Positions 8,281 to 16,257 of a DNA stretch of 64,000 bases are shown here, in pieces. The notes under the pieces were generated by a model, which saw nothing but the letters and a program-made list of their open reading frames with translations, had not been told where the DNA came from and searched no databases. Numbering within the stretch: the first letter of the stretch is position 1; every line of letters starts with the position of its first letter. Where the stretch lies: positions 43,870-107,869 of the forward strand of contig JBEKBS010000007.1 of the NCBI GenBank assembly GCA_050015275.1, written 5' to 3'. The translations under genes and the position numbers were made by a program. The DNA comes from DATKJS01 sp050015275. Its GTDB lineage: Bacteria; Acidobacteriota; Aminicenantia; Aminicenantales; Saccharicenantaceae.

Positions 8281-9045
8281 ATGCCCACCGACGCCGTCGC
8301 CATCCGGGTCAGCCGGTTCAGCCACTTTATCGGCGCCGAGCAGACGCTCCGGAACCTGGACCTGGACGTCTTCCGGAACGAGATCCTGGGCATCATCGGT
8401 CCCGCCCGGAGCGGCAAGTCGACCTTCCTTTGCGCCCTGAACCGGCTCAACGACCTCGTCCGCGGTTCGCGCGTCGAAGGGAGGATCGAGATCGACGGCC
8501 GGAACATCTACGACCCCGACGTGGACGTCATCGAGCTGCGACGGAAGCTCGGCACGGTCTTCGCGACTCCTATCCCCCTGCCGCGGTCGGCCTTCGAGAA
8601 CGTCGCCTTCGGGCCGCGCATGGCCGGGGTCCGCGACCGGGTCAGGCTCGACGGGATCGTCCGCGACAGCCTGGAGAAGGGGGGGCTGTACGATGAGGTC
8701 AAGGACCGCCTCGATACGAGCGCCCTCAAGCTCTCGGGCGGCCAGCAGCAGCGGCTCTGCCTGGCCCGGATCCTGGCCCTCAAGCCCGAGTTCATCCTGC
8801 TCGACGAACCGACGTCAGGCCTGGACCCGATCTCGACAATGAAGATCGAGGATTCCCTCCGCAAGCTCAAGAGGGACTACACGATCATCCTCGTGACCAA
8901 CAACACCAAGCAGGCCGCCCGGGTCGCCGACCGGACGGCCTTTTTCCTCAACGGGGAACTCATCGAGATCGGGCCCACGGCCGGCATCTTCACGGCGCCA
9001 TCGGACCGCCGGACCGACGATTATCTCCGGGGGCGGTTCGGATAG
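8281..9045 (+). CDS. pstB: PstB-type ATPase with degenerate Q-loop and H-loop
   Basis: A 254-residue ABC ATPase of the PstB family, directly after pstA. Walker A (GPARSGKST, 40-48), signature (LSGGQQQR, 151-158) and Walker B (ILLDEPTSGLDP) are intact. Two catalytic positions are not: the Q-loop glutamine is Ala95 (VFATPIPLP instead of the usual VFQRPNPFP) and the switch histidine is Asn207 (VTNNTKQAARV instead of VTHNMQQAARV). The protein should bind ATP but hydrolyse poorly on its own. It most likely pairs with the second PstB encoded four bases downstream, whose defect lies in the signature motif instead. The alternative is that each forms its own homodimer. Confidence 0.88.
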   Translation: MPTDAVAIRVSRFSHFIGAEQTLRNLDLDVFRNEILGIIGPARSGKSTFLCALNRLNDLVRGSRVEGRIEIDGRNIYDPDVDVIELRRKLGTVFATPIPLPRSAFENVAFGPRMAGVRDRVRLDGIVRDSLEKGGLYDEVKDRLDTSALKLSGGQQQRLCLARILALKPEFILLDEPTSGLDPISTMKIEDSLRKLKRDYTIILVTNNTKQAARVADRTAFFLNGELIEIGPTAGIFTAPSDRRTDDYLRGRFG

Positions 9046-9048
9046 ACC

Positions 9049-9801
9049 ATGAGCATCATCGAAGTCCGCGGCCTCTCCCTTTTCTATGGGAATTTCCAGG
9101 CCTTGAAGGGCGTCGGCCTTGACATCCGGCAAAACAAGATCACCGCCCTCATCGGCCCTTCAGGGTGCGGCAAGTCGACCTTTCTCCGCTGCCTCAACCG
9201 GATGAACGACCTCATCGACGGCGTCCGGATCGCGGGTAAGGTCCTCATCGACGGGCGGGATATCTATGAGGCGGGAACGGACCTCCTCGAGCTCCGCCAG
9301 AAGGTCGGCATGGTCTTCCAGCGCCCCAACCCGTTCCCGTTGAGCATCCTCGACAATGTCGTCTACGGCCTCCGCGTCCACGGCGTCAGGGACCGGAGCA
9401 GGCTGGAGGAGAAGCTCGTCCGGAGCCTCGAATCGGTCCACCTCTGGGACGAGCTCAAGGACCGGCTCGAAGCGAACGCCCTCGGTCTCTCGGGGGAGCA
9501 GCAGCAGCGCCTCTGCATCGCCCGCCTGGTGGCCGTCGAGCCGGAGATCGTCCTCATGGACGAGCCGTGCTCGGCGCTTGACCCGTCGGCCACAGCCAGG
9601 ATCGAGGACCTGATGTCCGAGCTCAAGAAGCGGTACACGATCGTCATTGTCACCCACAACATGCAGCAGGCGGCCCGCGTCTCGGACGAAACGGGCTACT
9701 TCCTCCTCGGGGAGCTCGTCGAATTCGGCCCGACCGGCCGGATCTTCACCAACCCGCAGGATCCCAGGACCGAGGATTACATCACCGGTCGCTTCGGATG
9801 A
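9049..9801 (+). CDS. pstB: Phosphate ABC transporter ATPase PstB with altered signature motif
   Basis: A 250-residue PstB. Walker A (GPSGCGKST, 36-44), Q-loop Gln91 (VFQRPNPFP), Walker B (VLMDEPCSALDP) and switch His203 (VTHNMQQAARV) all match the family. The signature reads LSGEQQQR (147-154), with Glu150 where LSGGQ has its second glycine. It begins three bases after the stop of the first ATPase gene. In an ABC dimer each ATP site uses the signature of the opposite subunit, so this protein plus the preceding one would make one consensus and one degenerate site. No phoU follows; the next gene is unrelated. Confidence 0.92.
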   Translation: MSIIEVRGLSLFYGNFQALKGVGLDIRQNKITALIGPSGCGKSTFLRCLNRMNDLIDGVRIAGKVLIDGRDIYEAGTDLLELRQKVGMVFQRPNPFPLSILDNVVYGLRVHGVRDRSRLEEKLVRSLESVHLWDELKDRLEANALGLSGEQQQRLCIARLVAVEPEIVLMDEPCSALDPSATARIEDLMSELKKRYTIVIVTHNMQQAARVSDETGYFLLGELVEFGPTGRIFTNPQDPRTEDYITGRFG

Positions 9802-9938
9802 GCCCGAGGCCGTCCGGAGCGCGGGGCGGGCGTGTGCCGGCCCTGGCCCAAAAAGAGTATAATGGGTCCAAGCCCGTCGTCTTATCGGATGAGACAGGGA
9901 CCCCGGAGAGGATCCCCCGTTCCTGTCGAGGAGGATCG

Positions 9939-10739
9939 ATGAGAAAAAAAGGCTCTCAGGCTCTGGCCGTCTTGACCTTCGCCGCGCTCGCGGCATCCTG
10001 CATCACGATCGTGGACCCCGAGCAGGCCCGGCCCTGGCAGCAGGCCGCCGAGGTCCGGAGGACGATGGATTTCCAGGCCGGCGGGACGGTGACCGTGGAA
10101 CACACGCTCGGCGACGTGGAGATCACGGGCTGGGACAACAACTCCGTGGAGGTGGTCGCCACGGGAAGGCCGGAGGAACCTGGATACGGCCGCAGGGTCC
10201 ATGTCGAAACCACGGAGGATTTCGAGCCCTCCGTCGACGTCAGGGAGGCCGGCGGAGCGCTCAGGATCAGGACGCGCTCCCTCGGAGGGCCGTGGGCGGC
10301 GAGCGGCCTGGATTATTCCATCAAGGTCCCGCGGTCGGTCAACTTGAAGGGGATCACTCTCGACAAGGGTGACGTGACGGTTTCAGACATCTACGGCCGG
10401 GTCGAGGCCGCGATCTCCGAGGGCCATCTGACCGTCAAGAATTTCTCCGGCTCCCTCAAGGCCTCCATCGAAACGGGGCAGGCGGACGTCGAGCTCCTGG
10501 ATGTCCGCCAGGGTGACGACGTCGAGATCACCGTGCAGAGAGGAGACATCTCCATCCGCCTGGAAGCCGAGACGAGCGCCCGGGTCGAAGCCCAAGCCCC
10601 CGGGGGCGAGATCACCAGCGATTACGACCTGGGACTGAAGCTGCCGGCCCGGGCCCTCACCACTCAGCTGGGCTCGGGCGGCGCCACGATCAAGCTCACG
10701 GCCCTCCGAGGGAATATCAAGTTCCTGAAGGCCGACTGA
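9939..10739 (+). CDS. DUF4097-type beta-strand repeat lipoprotein (putative adhesin family)
   Basis: A 266-residue protein with a lipoprotein signal peptide ending LAASC (Cys21). The rest is a run of short beta strands with recurring patterns such as LGDVEITGWDNNSVEVVA, KGDVTVSDIYGRVEA and RGDISIRLEAE, typical of DUF4097 / putative auto-transporter adhesin head repeats. The ATG at 9939 is chosen over upstream in-frame codons because CGAGGAGG lies just before it and it begins the signal peptide. A TATAAT at about 9858 precedes it. Related sequence recurs in the 437-residue protein at the right end of the window. Function is unknown; envelope anchoring is inferred. Confidence 0.8.
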   Translation: MRKKGSQALAVLTFAALAASCITIVDPEQARPWQQAAEVRRTMDFQAGGTVTVEHTLGDVEITGWDNNSVEVVATGRPEEPGYGRRVHVETTEDFEPSVDVREAGGALRIRTRSLGGPWAASGLDYSIKVPRSVNLKGITLDKGDVTVSDIYGRVEAAISEGHLTVKNFSGSLKASIETGQADVELLDVRQGDDVEITVQRGDISIRLEAETSARVEAQAPGGEITSDYDLGLKLPARALTTQLGSGGATIKLTALRGNIKFLKAD

Positions 10740-10776
10740 GCCGGGCGGATCACCGCGTCCCGTATTCTCCCCCTGC

Positions 10777-11778
10777 TCATTTCCAGCGGAACGGTTCTTT
10801 TTTCCGGAAATCAGGGACGAGGTGTTCGCCCGGCCCAAAAGGCCCGGGCTGCATGAAGAGGTGCTCGAAGCCGAGACTGACCGCCAGGTCCGCGACCGGC
10901 CTGTACTCTTCGGCCGTCAGGGGCCGTTGGATCTCGCCGGGGGCTTTGAAGCACGGATGATATTGGCTCATCAGGCTCAGGCCGATAAAAGGGGACAGGT
11001 TTTCCCGGATCCATCCGAGGACCGCCATCGAATCCGCGGCGCAACCGGGAAGGACAAGATGGCGGACGATCAACCCCCGGCGGGCGGCTTCCCCGGTCCC
11101 GAGGGTGAGGACGGGTTGCTGGACCGACATCTCCCGGACGGCTTCCCCGGCCCGGTCAAAATAGTCGGCCGCGCCGGAGTATTTTTTTGATATTCCGGGC
11201 GATCGGTATTTCAGGTCAGGGAGGTAGATGTCGACGATCCCTTCCAAGGCCCGGACGACCTCCAGGCTGTCGTAGCCGTTGGAGTTCCAAACGAGCGGGA
11301 TCCCGAGCCCTTCACCACAGGCGATCTTGAGGGCCCTCAGAACGGGCAGGACGACGTGCGTCGGGGAAACCAGGTTGATGTTCAGGGCCCCCTGCGCCTG
11401 GAGGCCGATCATCATCCCTGCGAGCTCCACGTCGGTGGCCGCCTGGCCTTCGAGGAGCCAGCTGAGCTGGTAGTTCTGGCAGAAGAGGCATTTCAGGTTG
11501 CAGCCCGTGAAGAAGATCGTCCCCGACCCGGCCCGGCCGCCGGTTCCCGATGGGTCCCGGCCTGAAGCTCCGGCCTTGCCGCTGAGGGCCGGCTCCTCGC
11601 CGAAATGAAGCAGGGCATGGGAAACGGAAGCCCGGTTCCCGATCTGACAGACGCCCTTCTCGTCCCGGGTCCGGTCCACGCGGCAGCTCCTCGGACAGAG
11701 CGTGCAGCATTCCTCGAGCGGCGCGAGCTTATCCAACGCCTTCTCGATCAGCCGGATCTTGTTTGCTGCCTTGGTCAT
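10777..11778 (-). CDS. Radical SAM protein, PflX family (COG1313)
   Basis: A 333-residue radical SAM protein resembling PflX, annotated as a pyruvate formate-lyase activating enzyme-like Fe-S protein. The SAM-cluster motif is GCNLKCLFCQNYQLS with Cys93, Cys97 and Cys100. An N-terminal cysteine group (CTLCPRSC from Cys25 to Cys32, plus Cys44) is typical of COG1313. SQYHPCFKAPGEIQRPLT near the C-terminus also matches that family. The substrate is not known, and no glycyl radical enzyme is encoded nearby, so true activase activity is doubtful. A TACAAT (11803-11808, minus strand) lies about 25 bases upstream. Confidence 0.85.
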   Translation of the reverse strand: MTKAANKIRLIEKALDKLAPLEECCTLCPRSCRVDRTRDEKGVCQIGNRASVSHALLHFGEEPALSGKAGASGRDPSGTGGRAGSGTIFFTGCNLKCLFCQNYQLSWLLEGQAATDVELAGMMIGLQAQGALNINLVSPTHVVLPVLRALKIACGEGLGIPLVWNSNGYDSLEVVRALEGIVDIYLPDLKYRSPGISKKYSGAADYFDRAGEAVREMSVQQPVLTLGTGEAARRGLIVRHLVLPGCAADSMAVLGWIRENLSPFIGLSLMSQYHPCFKAPGEIQRPLTAEEYRPVADLAVSLGFEHLFMQPGPFGPGEHLVPDFRKKEPFRWK

Positions 11779-11851
11779 CGCATCTCACGAGTCCAAAGGA
11801 CTATTGTACCAAAAAAATCGCGAGGGAGGCGCAGCGCATAAAGAGGGGCGA

Positions 11852-12052
11852 GGGGAATGGCCGGAACGTGATAAAGCGGTTTAGCCCGGGAATCCCGTGC
11901 TTCGAGGGCGGTTGCAGGGGCAACCGCTAAAAGGTGTTTGAGCTTGGCGTAGCGCACGCCAAGCGAGTTGTTATGGCACCGAGGAGGGCGGGATTCACGC
12001 GGCGCAAAAAAACCGCGATCTGGAGTGGAGGCCGGCACCGAGGCCATTCCCC
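11852..12052. repeat. 201-bp nested multi-stem element (possible structured RNA or MITE)
   Basis: The ends are a perfect 11-bp inverted repeat: GGGGAATGGCC at 11852-11862 and its complement at 12042-12052. Nested inside are GCGGTTT (11876-11882) with AAACCGC (12010-12016), and GAATCCCG (11890-11897) with CGGGATTC (11989-11996). Within these are two perfect hairpins: an 8-bp stem with AGGG loop (11908-11927) and a 9-bp stem with a 5-base loop (11942-11964). Unpaired joints are A-rich on the plus strand. No ORF with coding character is present. It fills most of the 415-base gap between the radical SAM gene and dedA. I do not recognise it as 6S, SRP, tmRNA or RNase P RNA. Confidence 0.65.
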
Positions 12053-12101
12053 GGGCTTTCAGGCAGTCCTTATTTTCATATGACCCGTCTGGCCGATACG
12101 G

Positions 12102-12130
12102 TTGATTCGACGGGCGGCCGTGTGTATATT
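12102..12130 (+). promoter_or_regulatory. Promoter of dedA
   Basis: TTGATT at 12102-12107 and TATATT at 12125-12130 with a 17-base spacer. Transcription would begin near 12137, about 57 bases before the start codon. Confidence 0.55.
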
Positions 12131-12193
12131 AGAAGCTCTTTGCGGGGAGCGCGCGTCCGCGGGTCCCCCTGAACCTGACGGCCGGAGCTGACT

Positions 12194-12868
12194 TTGATCG
12201 CCAAGATTATTGACATTGCCCTGCACCTGGACCGGTACCTGAGCGCCATCATCCAGCACTACGGCCTTTGGACCTACGGCATCCTCTTCGTTGTCATCTT
12301 CATCGAGACGGGCTTGGTCGTCATGCCTTTTCTTCCCGGCGACTCTCTCCTTTTCGCGGCCGGGACGTTCGCGGCCCTCAAGGCCCTGAACATCGGCTGG
12401 CTGATGGCGCTCCTGGCCGCGGCCGCGATCATCGGGGACACGGTCAACTACTGGGTCGGGCATGCCCTCGGACCCAGGATCTTCCGCAAGGAAGGATCGC
12501 GCGTCTTCAGGAAGGAATACCTCGACCGGACCCACGCCTTCTTCGAAAAATACGGCGGCAAGACGATCATCATCGCCCGGTTCGTCCCGATCGTCCGCTC
12601 TTTCGCCCCCCTGGTCGCGGGCATCGGCCGGATGTCCTACGGTAGGTTCATCGCGTTCAACGTCGTCGGAGGCGTCGGCTGGGTCGTGCTCCTGACCGGC
12701 GCGGGCTATTTCTTCGGCAGGATCCCCGTCGTCAGGGAGAATTTCTCCCTCGTCATTCTGGCCATCCTCATCATCTCGACCATTCCCGCCGCGACCGAGG
12801 CGCTCCGTCACCGGAAGAAAAAGCCTGCCGACCCGCCCGAGCCGGAACCCAAAGCCAAGATGGACTAG
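12194..12868 (+). CDS. DedA family membrane protein
   Basis: A 224-residue inner-membrane protein of the DedA (SNARE-associated/VTT) family, linked to undecaprenyl-phosphate or phospholipid flipping and membrane homeostasis. The family segments are present: FIETGLVVMPFLPGDSLLF near residue 36, GDTVNYWVGHALG near 85, and FFEKYGGKTIIIARFVPIVRSFAPLVAG near 117-145, the last including the conserved arginines. The start is a TTG at 12194, with GGAG ten bases upstream; no in-frame ATG fits better. A charged proline-rich tail ends the protein. It is convergent with surE. Confidence 0.9.
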   Translation: MIAKIIDIALHLDRYLSAIIQHYGLWTYGILFVVIFIETGLVVMPFLPGDSLLFAAGTFAALKALNIGWLMALLAAAAIIGDTVNYWVGHALGPRIFRKEGSRVFRKEYLDRTHAFFEKYGGKTIIIARFVPIVRSFAPLVAGIGRMSYGRFIAFNVVGGVGWVVLLTGAGYFFGRIPVVRENFSLVILAILIISTIPAATEALRHRKKKPADPPEPEPKAKMD

Positions 12869-12953
12869 ACAGCTGTGGACTAGGCAGCGCTGAGGTCGTC
12901 CTCATCCCCCGGCCCCCGGGAACGGCAGGGAGCGAACTCTGAGGGGCGACCAG

Positions 12954-12990
12954 CAGAAGTGCTGCGGAGCGACTCGGAGCTGCACTTCTG
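12954..12990. repeat. Inverted repeat after dedA
   Basis: CAGAAGTGC at 12954-12962 and its perfect complement GCACTTCTG at 12982-12990 bracket a 19-base loop. It lies 86 bases after the dedA stop and 30 bases before the palindromic element. No T-run follows, so an intrinsic terminator is not supported. Confidence 0.45.
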
Positions 12991-13020
12991 GTAAATATCT
13001 GAAACGGATCTTGAATAATA

Positions 13021-13090
13021 ACGGTGACACACAACTGAATACACTTAATTCGGCCCGTGTCTATTTCGGTAATGAGTTGTATGTCACCGT
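13021..13090 (+). mobile_element. 70-bp palindromic MITE-like element, copy 1
   Basis: The ends ACGGTGACACACAACT (13021-13036) and AGTTGTATGTCACCGT (13075-13090) are inverted repeats matching at 15 of 16 positions. Copy 2 at 59638-59708 aligns with it in reverse orientation over its full length, sharing internal ATACACT, GGCC and ATTTCGGTAAT. The right end overlaps surE: the last codons and the TGA stop of surE are inside the element. No transposase is encoded; such elements are usually moved by an enzyme elsewhere, possibly a REP-associated tyrosine transposase (inference). Confidence 0.75.
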
Positions 13091-13881
13091 AATAGGGCCT
13101 TCGCCAGGCGGCGGAGCTTCGGCGAGGCCAGGGAATGGTGGGCGGTCATGTCGGTGTGCAGGGGGGTCAGCGAGACATAGCCTTCGTGGGCGGCGATGAC
13201 GTCCATGCCCTTGTCGCCGACCCTCTTGGGAGTCCCGGTCCCGATCCAGAAGTAGGACGAGTCGCGCGGGTCCTTTTTTTCGATGATCTCGGGGTCATAG
13301 AATTTCCACCCGAGACGGGTGATCTTGACGCCCTTGACCGGAGGGGGCGGGATATTGACGTTCAGGGTGACGCCCGCGGGAAGACCCGCCGCCAGAATCG
13401 TTTCGGCGATGCGGCGGACGACGCCCGCGGCAAAGGGGACCGCAAAGCGGCCGCGCGCGTCCGGGAGCATGGAAACGGCCACGGACGGGACGCCGAGGAA
13501 GGTCCCCTGCAGCGCTCCGGCGACCGTCCCCGAGTAGTTGACATCCTGCTGGCCGAGGTTCGGCCCGGGATTGATCCCCGAAACGAGCAGGTCAGGCCGG
13601 CGGGGGAGGAGCCTCTGGAGGGCGAAGTAGATGCAATCCCCCGGCGTTCCCTCGACGGCCCAGATCCGGGGCTTGATGTGGTGGATGCGGAGGGGCTGAC
13701 GGAGAGTGATGGACAGGGACGAAGCGCTTTTTTCACGGTCAGGCGCGACGATATAGGTCTCCCCGATCGTGCGGAGCCGGCGATAAAGGACCTGGATGGT
13801 CTCGCGGAAGAAGCCGTCGTCGTTGGTCAGAAGGATGAGGGGCTCTTCGCCCGGGCCGCGTTTCGGCGCTGCGCTCGTCAC
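13084..13881 (-). CDS. surE: 5'/3'-nucleotidase SurE
   Basis: A 265-residue survival protein SurE, a metal-dependent nucleoside monophosphate phosphatase. The metal site NDDG is at residues 20-23, followed by APDREKSASS near 45-54 and SGINPGPNLGQQDVNYSGTV near 100-120, all core SurE motifs. The C-terminal tail and the TGA are contributed by the palindromic element at 13021-13090, so the ancestral C-terminus may have differed by a few residues. The start lies four bases after the cupin gene on the same strand, so the two form an operon downstream of tRNA-Pro. Confidence 0.92.
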   Translation of the reverse strand: MTSAAPKRGPGEEPLILLTNDDGFFRETIQVLYRRLRTIGETYIVAPDREKSASSLSITLRQPLRIHHIKPRIWAVEGTPGDCIYFALQRLLPRRPDLLVSGINPGPNLGQQDVNYSGTVAGALQGTFLGVPSVAVSMLPDARGRFAVPFAAGVVRRIAETILAAGLPAGVTLNVNIPPPPVKGVKITRLGWKFYDPEIIEKKDPRDSSYFWIGTGTPKRVGDKGMDVIAAHEGYVSLTPLHTDMTAHHSLASPKLRRLAKALLR

Positions 13882-13885
13882 GGGG

Positions 13886-14233
13886 CTACTTCTTGATCAT
13901 GACGAGGAGCATCTTGAACCGGGAAACGGCCTTGAGGGCGTGGGGGATCCCGGCGGGCATGATGATCATCGCGCCCTCCTTGAGAGCGTGGGGCTTGCCG
14001 GCGATCGTGATGGCGGCGGCCCCGTCAAGCCCGATGACCAGGGCGTCGAAGGGGGCCGTGTGCTCGCTGAGCTGCTGGCCCTTGTCGAAGGCGAACGCCG
14101 TCACCGTCCCCGTCTTCTCCCGGACGATCTCGCGGCTGACGACCGCGCCGTCCTGATACTGGACCAGAGCCGGGAGATCGATGGCCCTCGCCTTCAAGTC
14201 TTCCGCGTCCTTTTCTTTGCGTTTGGAGGCCAT
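13886..14233 (-). CDS. Small cupin domain protein
   Basis: A 115-residue single-domain cupin. The two cupin motifs are recognisable around GQQLSEHTAPFDALVIGLDG (residues about 58-77) and GAMIIMPAGIPHALKA (about 88-103), with His64 and His99 as likely metal ligands; some usual ligands appear to be absent. The first 30 residues are charged. It is immediately upstream of surE on the minus strand and downstream of tRNA-Pro. The function of such mini-cupins is not predictable from sequence. Confidence 0.8.
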   Translation of the reverse strand: MASKRKEKDAEDLKARAIDLPALVQYQDGAVVSREIVREKTGTVTAFAFDKGQQLSEHTAPFDALVIGLDGAAAITIAGKPHALKEGAMIIMPAGIPHALKAVSRFKMLLVMIKK

Positions 14234-14319
14234 GGCGCTTTTTCCTTTTTGCCGTCAGGCTTTCCCTGAGAGACAGCAGACGCCGATCTTCATGAAAACG
14301 ACCCTCGAAGGATAAAGAA

Positions 14320-14396
14320 TGGTCGGGACGGGCGGATTCGAACCGCCGACCCCATGCACCCCAAGCATGTGCGCTACCAGGCTGCGCCACGTCCCG
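14320..14396 (-). tRNA. tRNA-Pro (anticodon GGG)
   Basis: A 77-base cloverleaf on the minus strand. The acceptor stem CGGGACG pairs with CGTCCCG. The D arm is GCGCAGCCTGGTAGCGC and the anticodon stem CATGC/GCATG holds the loop TTGGGGT with anticodon GGG. The T arm is GGCGG-TTCGAAT-CCGCC. The 3' CCA is encoded. It lies between the MerR-like gene and the cupin gene, all on the same strand. Confidence 0.96.
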
Positions 14397-14434
14397 AGCC
14401 GGAGCCTCTTATTATAACAGAAAAAGCGGATTTT

Positions 14435-14830
14435 TTAGCCCTTTTTGGGCCTTTTTTCGAGGGAGGTCGCGATCTCCTGGAGCTCGCCCCGGACGTTGTA
14501 GAGGGCCTTCCGGAGCTTCTCCGGATGGATCGGGATCGAAGGGAGAAGGCCGAATTCCTCCTCGATCCGGCGCCTGACGCCGGACATCGTCAGGGTCTTT
14601 TCGGACATCAGCTCCTTGATCCGGAGGATGATATCGAGATCCTTCTGCCGGAAGAACTTCTGGCCGCCGCCCGTCCGGCCCGCGTTGAGGAAGGGGAACT
14701 CCGCTTCCCAGGACTCCAGGGTCTCCGGGTCGAGCTTGGCCAGCCGCGCGGCTTCCTCGAACCGGTAGACAAGCTTCCCTTTGGGCTTGTCCTCCTTGAA
14801 AAGCTTGGGTTCGGCGCTTTCGTTTCTCAC
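14435..14830 (-). CDS. MerR-type helix-turn-helix regulator
   Basis: A 131-residue protein with a MerR-like DNA-binding domain at about residues 20-90 (YRFEEAARLAKLDPETLESWEAEFP, then GGGQKFFRQKDLDIILRIKELM, the helix-turn-helix and wing region). A short helical tail follows and no cysteine-rich effector domain is present, so it is not a classical metal sensor. This layout matches small MerR regulators found next to translation genes such as ihfA/pheT in other phyla. The target is unknown. It reads towards tRNA-Pro and is divergent from rarA. Confidence 0.82.
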   Translation of the reverse strand: MRNESAEPKLFKEDKPKGKLVYRFEEAARLAKLDPETLESWEAEFPFLNAGRTGGGQKFFRQKDLDIILRIKELMSEKTLTMSGVRRRIEEEFGLLPSIPIHPEKLRKALYNVRGELQEIATSLEKRPKKG

Positions 14831-14900
14831 GGGCTTCCCGGAAGGCCAACATTAGCATTTTCCCGCCCGGCGGTCAAGGCGGAGAGGGCGGGGATTATGA

Positions 14901-14906
14901 TATAAT
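14901..14906 (+). promoter_or_regulatory. -10 box (TATAAT) for rarA
   Basis: A perfect TATAAT ends 19 bases before the rarA ATG. A transcript would have a leader of about 13 bases without a Shine-Dalgarno sequence. No good -35 box is visible. Confidence 0.45.
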
Positions 14907-14925
14907 CCGGGCCTGGTCGCTTGCC

Positions 14926-16254
14926 ATGGCTGATAAACCGATCGTCCGGGACAAGGAAACGCACACGCCGCTGGCCGAGAAGATGCGGCCGCAGACCTTC
15001 AACCGGGTCTATGGCCAAGACCACCTCCTGGGCAAGGGCAAGATCCTGGCCGAGCTCATCGAAAACAACCGGCTGGTCTCCATCATCTTCTGGGGCCCGC
15101 CCGGATCCGGGAAAACCACCCTGGGCATCATGCTCGCCAGGCATTTCGACCTGCCTTTCGAGTTTTTCAGTGCCGTCCTGTCGGGGATCAAGGAAGTCAA
15201 GGAATTCATGGCCCGGGCCGAGCAGCAGCGGAAGCTCTACGGCAAGCCGATGATCCTGTTCATCGACGAGATCCACCGCTTCAACAAGGCCCAACAGGCG
15301 GCCTTCCTGCCTTACGTCGAGAAGGGGGACATCGTCCTGTTCGGATCCACGACCGAGAACCCCTCGTTCGAGGTCATCGCCCCGCTCCTGTCGCGGACGA
15401 GGGTCCTCGTCCTCAAAGAGCTTGACCGTGAAGCCCTGGCCCGGATCATCAGGGACGCCCTGGGAGATGAAGAGCGCGGCCTGGGCCGTCTCAGGCTCGA
15501 GATCGAGGCCGGCGGCCTGGACCTCCTCATCGACTTCGCGAACGGCGACGCCCGACGAGCCCTGAACACGCTGGAGATCGCCTCCAGCCTGACGAAGGGG
15601 CGGACGATCACGCTCGAGGCCGTCCAGGAGGCCCTCCAGAAACGGACTCTCCTCTATGACAAGAACGGGGAAGAGCACTATAACCTGATCTCCGCCCTCC
15701 ACAAGAGCCTCCGGAACAGCGACGTCGACGCCTCGCTCTACTGGCTGGCCCGGATGATTGCCGCGGGCGAGGATCCCCTGTACGTGGCCCGGCGGCTCGT
15801 CCGTTTCGCCTCCGAGGATGTCGGGCTGGCCGACCCGCAGGCCCTTTCCGTCACCCTCCACGCCAAGGAGGCCTATGACTTCCTCGGGTCGCCGGAGGGC
15901 GAGCTGGCCCTGGCCGAGGCCGTCGTCTACCTGGCATCCGCGCCCAAGAGCAACCATGTTTACTCCGCTTTCGGCGCCGCGGTGAAAGATGTCGAGCGAA
16001 GCCCGCACGAGCCCGTCCCCCTCAATATCCGGAACGCGGTGACGCCCCTCATGAAGGAGCTCGGTTACGGGCAGGACTATAAGTACGCCCACGATTTCGC
16101 CGGCTCGACGACCGACATGGAGACGTTTCCCGAACGGCTGAAAGGCCGGAAATATTATGAGCCCGGGCCTTATGGCTTCGAAAAAGAGGTCCGGAAGCGG
16201 ATCGAGTGGTGGGAGGCCCTGAAGGCCAAGATCAGAGCGGGGAAGCCGTCCTAG
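14926..16254 (+). CDS. rarA: Replication-associated recombination protein RarA (MgsA)
   Basis: A 442-residue AAA+ ATPase of the RarA/MgsA/WRNIP1 family, which acts at stalled replication forks. Walker A is GPPGSGKTT (57-65), Walker B is LFIDEIHRFNKAQQ, and sensor 1 is GSTTENPSFEV. The C-terminal helical domain contains HKSLRNSDVDASLYWLARMI and ASEDVGLADPQAL, family hallmarks. The length matches typical RarA. It is transcribed alone, divergent from the MerR gene. Confidence 0.95.
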   Translation: MADKPIVRDKETHTPLAEKMRPQTFNRVYGQDHLLGKGKILAELIENNRLVSIIFWGPPGSGKTTLGIMLARHFDLPFEFFSAVLSGIKEVKEFMARAEQQRKLYGKPMILFIDEIHRFNKAQQAAFLPYVEKGDIVLFGSTTENPSFEVIAPLLSRTRVLVLKELDREALARIIRDALGDEERGLGRLRLEIEAGGLDLLIDFANGDARRALNTLEIASSLTKGRTITLEAVQEALQKRTLLYDKNGEEHYNLISALHKSLRNSDVDASLYWLARMIAAGEDPLYVARRLVRFASEDVGLADPQALSVTLHAKEAYDFLGSPEGELALAEAVVYLASAPKSNHVYSAFGAAVKDVERSPHEPVPLNIRNAVTPLMKELGYGQDYKYAHDFAGSTTDMETFPERLKGRKYYEPGPYGFEKEVRKRIEWWEALKAKIRAGKPS

Positions 16255-16257
16255 GCG

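Noticed and set aside
11605..11884. Short plus-strand open frames at the start of the radical SAM gene and before the 201-bp element
   Set aside because: They overlap the radical SAM gene on the other strand, have no ribosome binding site and no protein-like composition.
12091..12106. Possible second sigma-54 promoter (TGGCCGATACGGTTGA-like) before dedA
   Set aside because: It lacks the GC of the -12 element and the CACG of the -24 element. A sigma-70-type promoter overlaps it.
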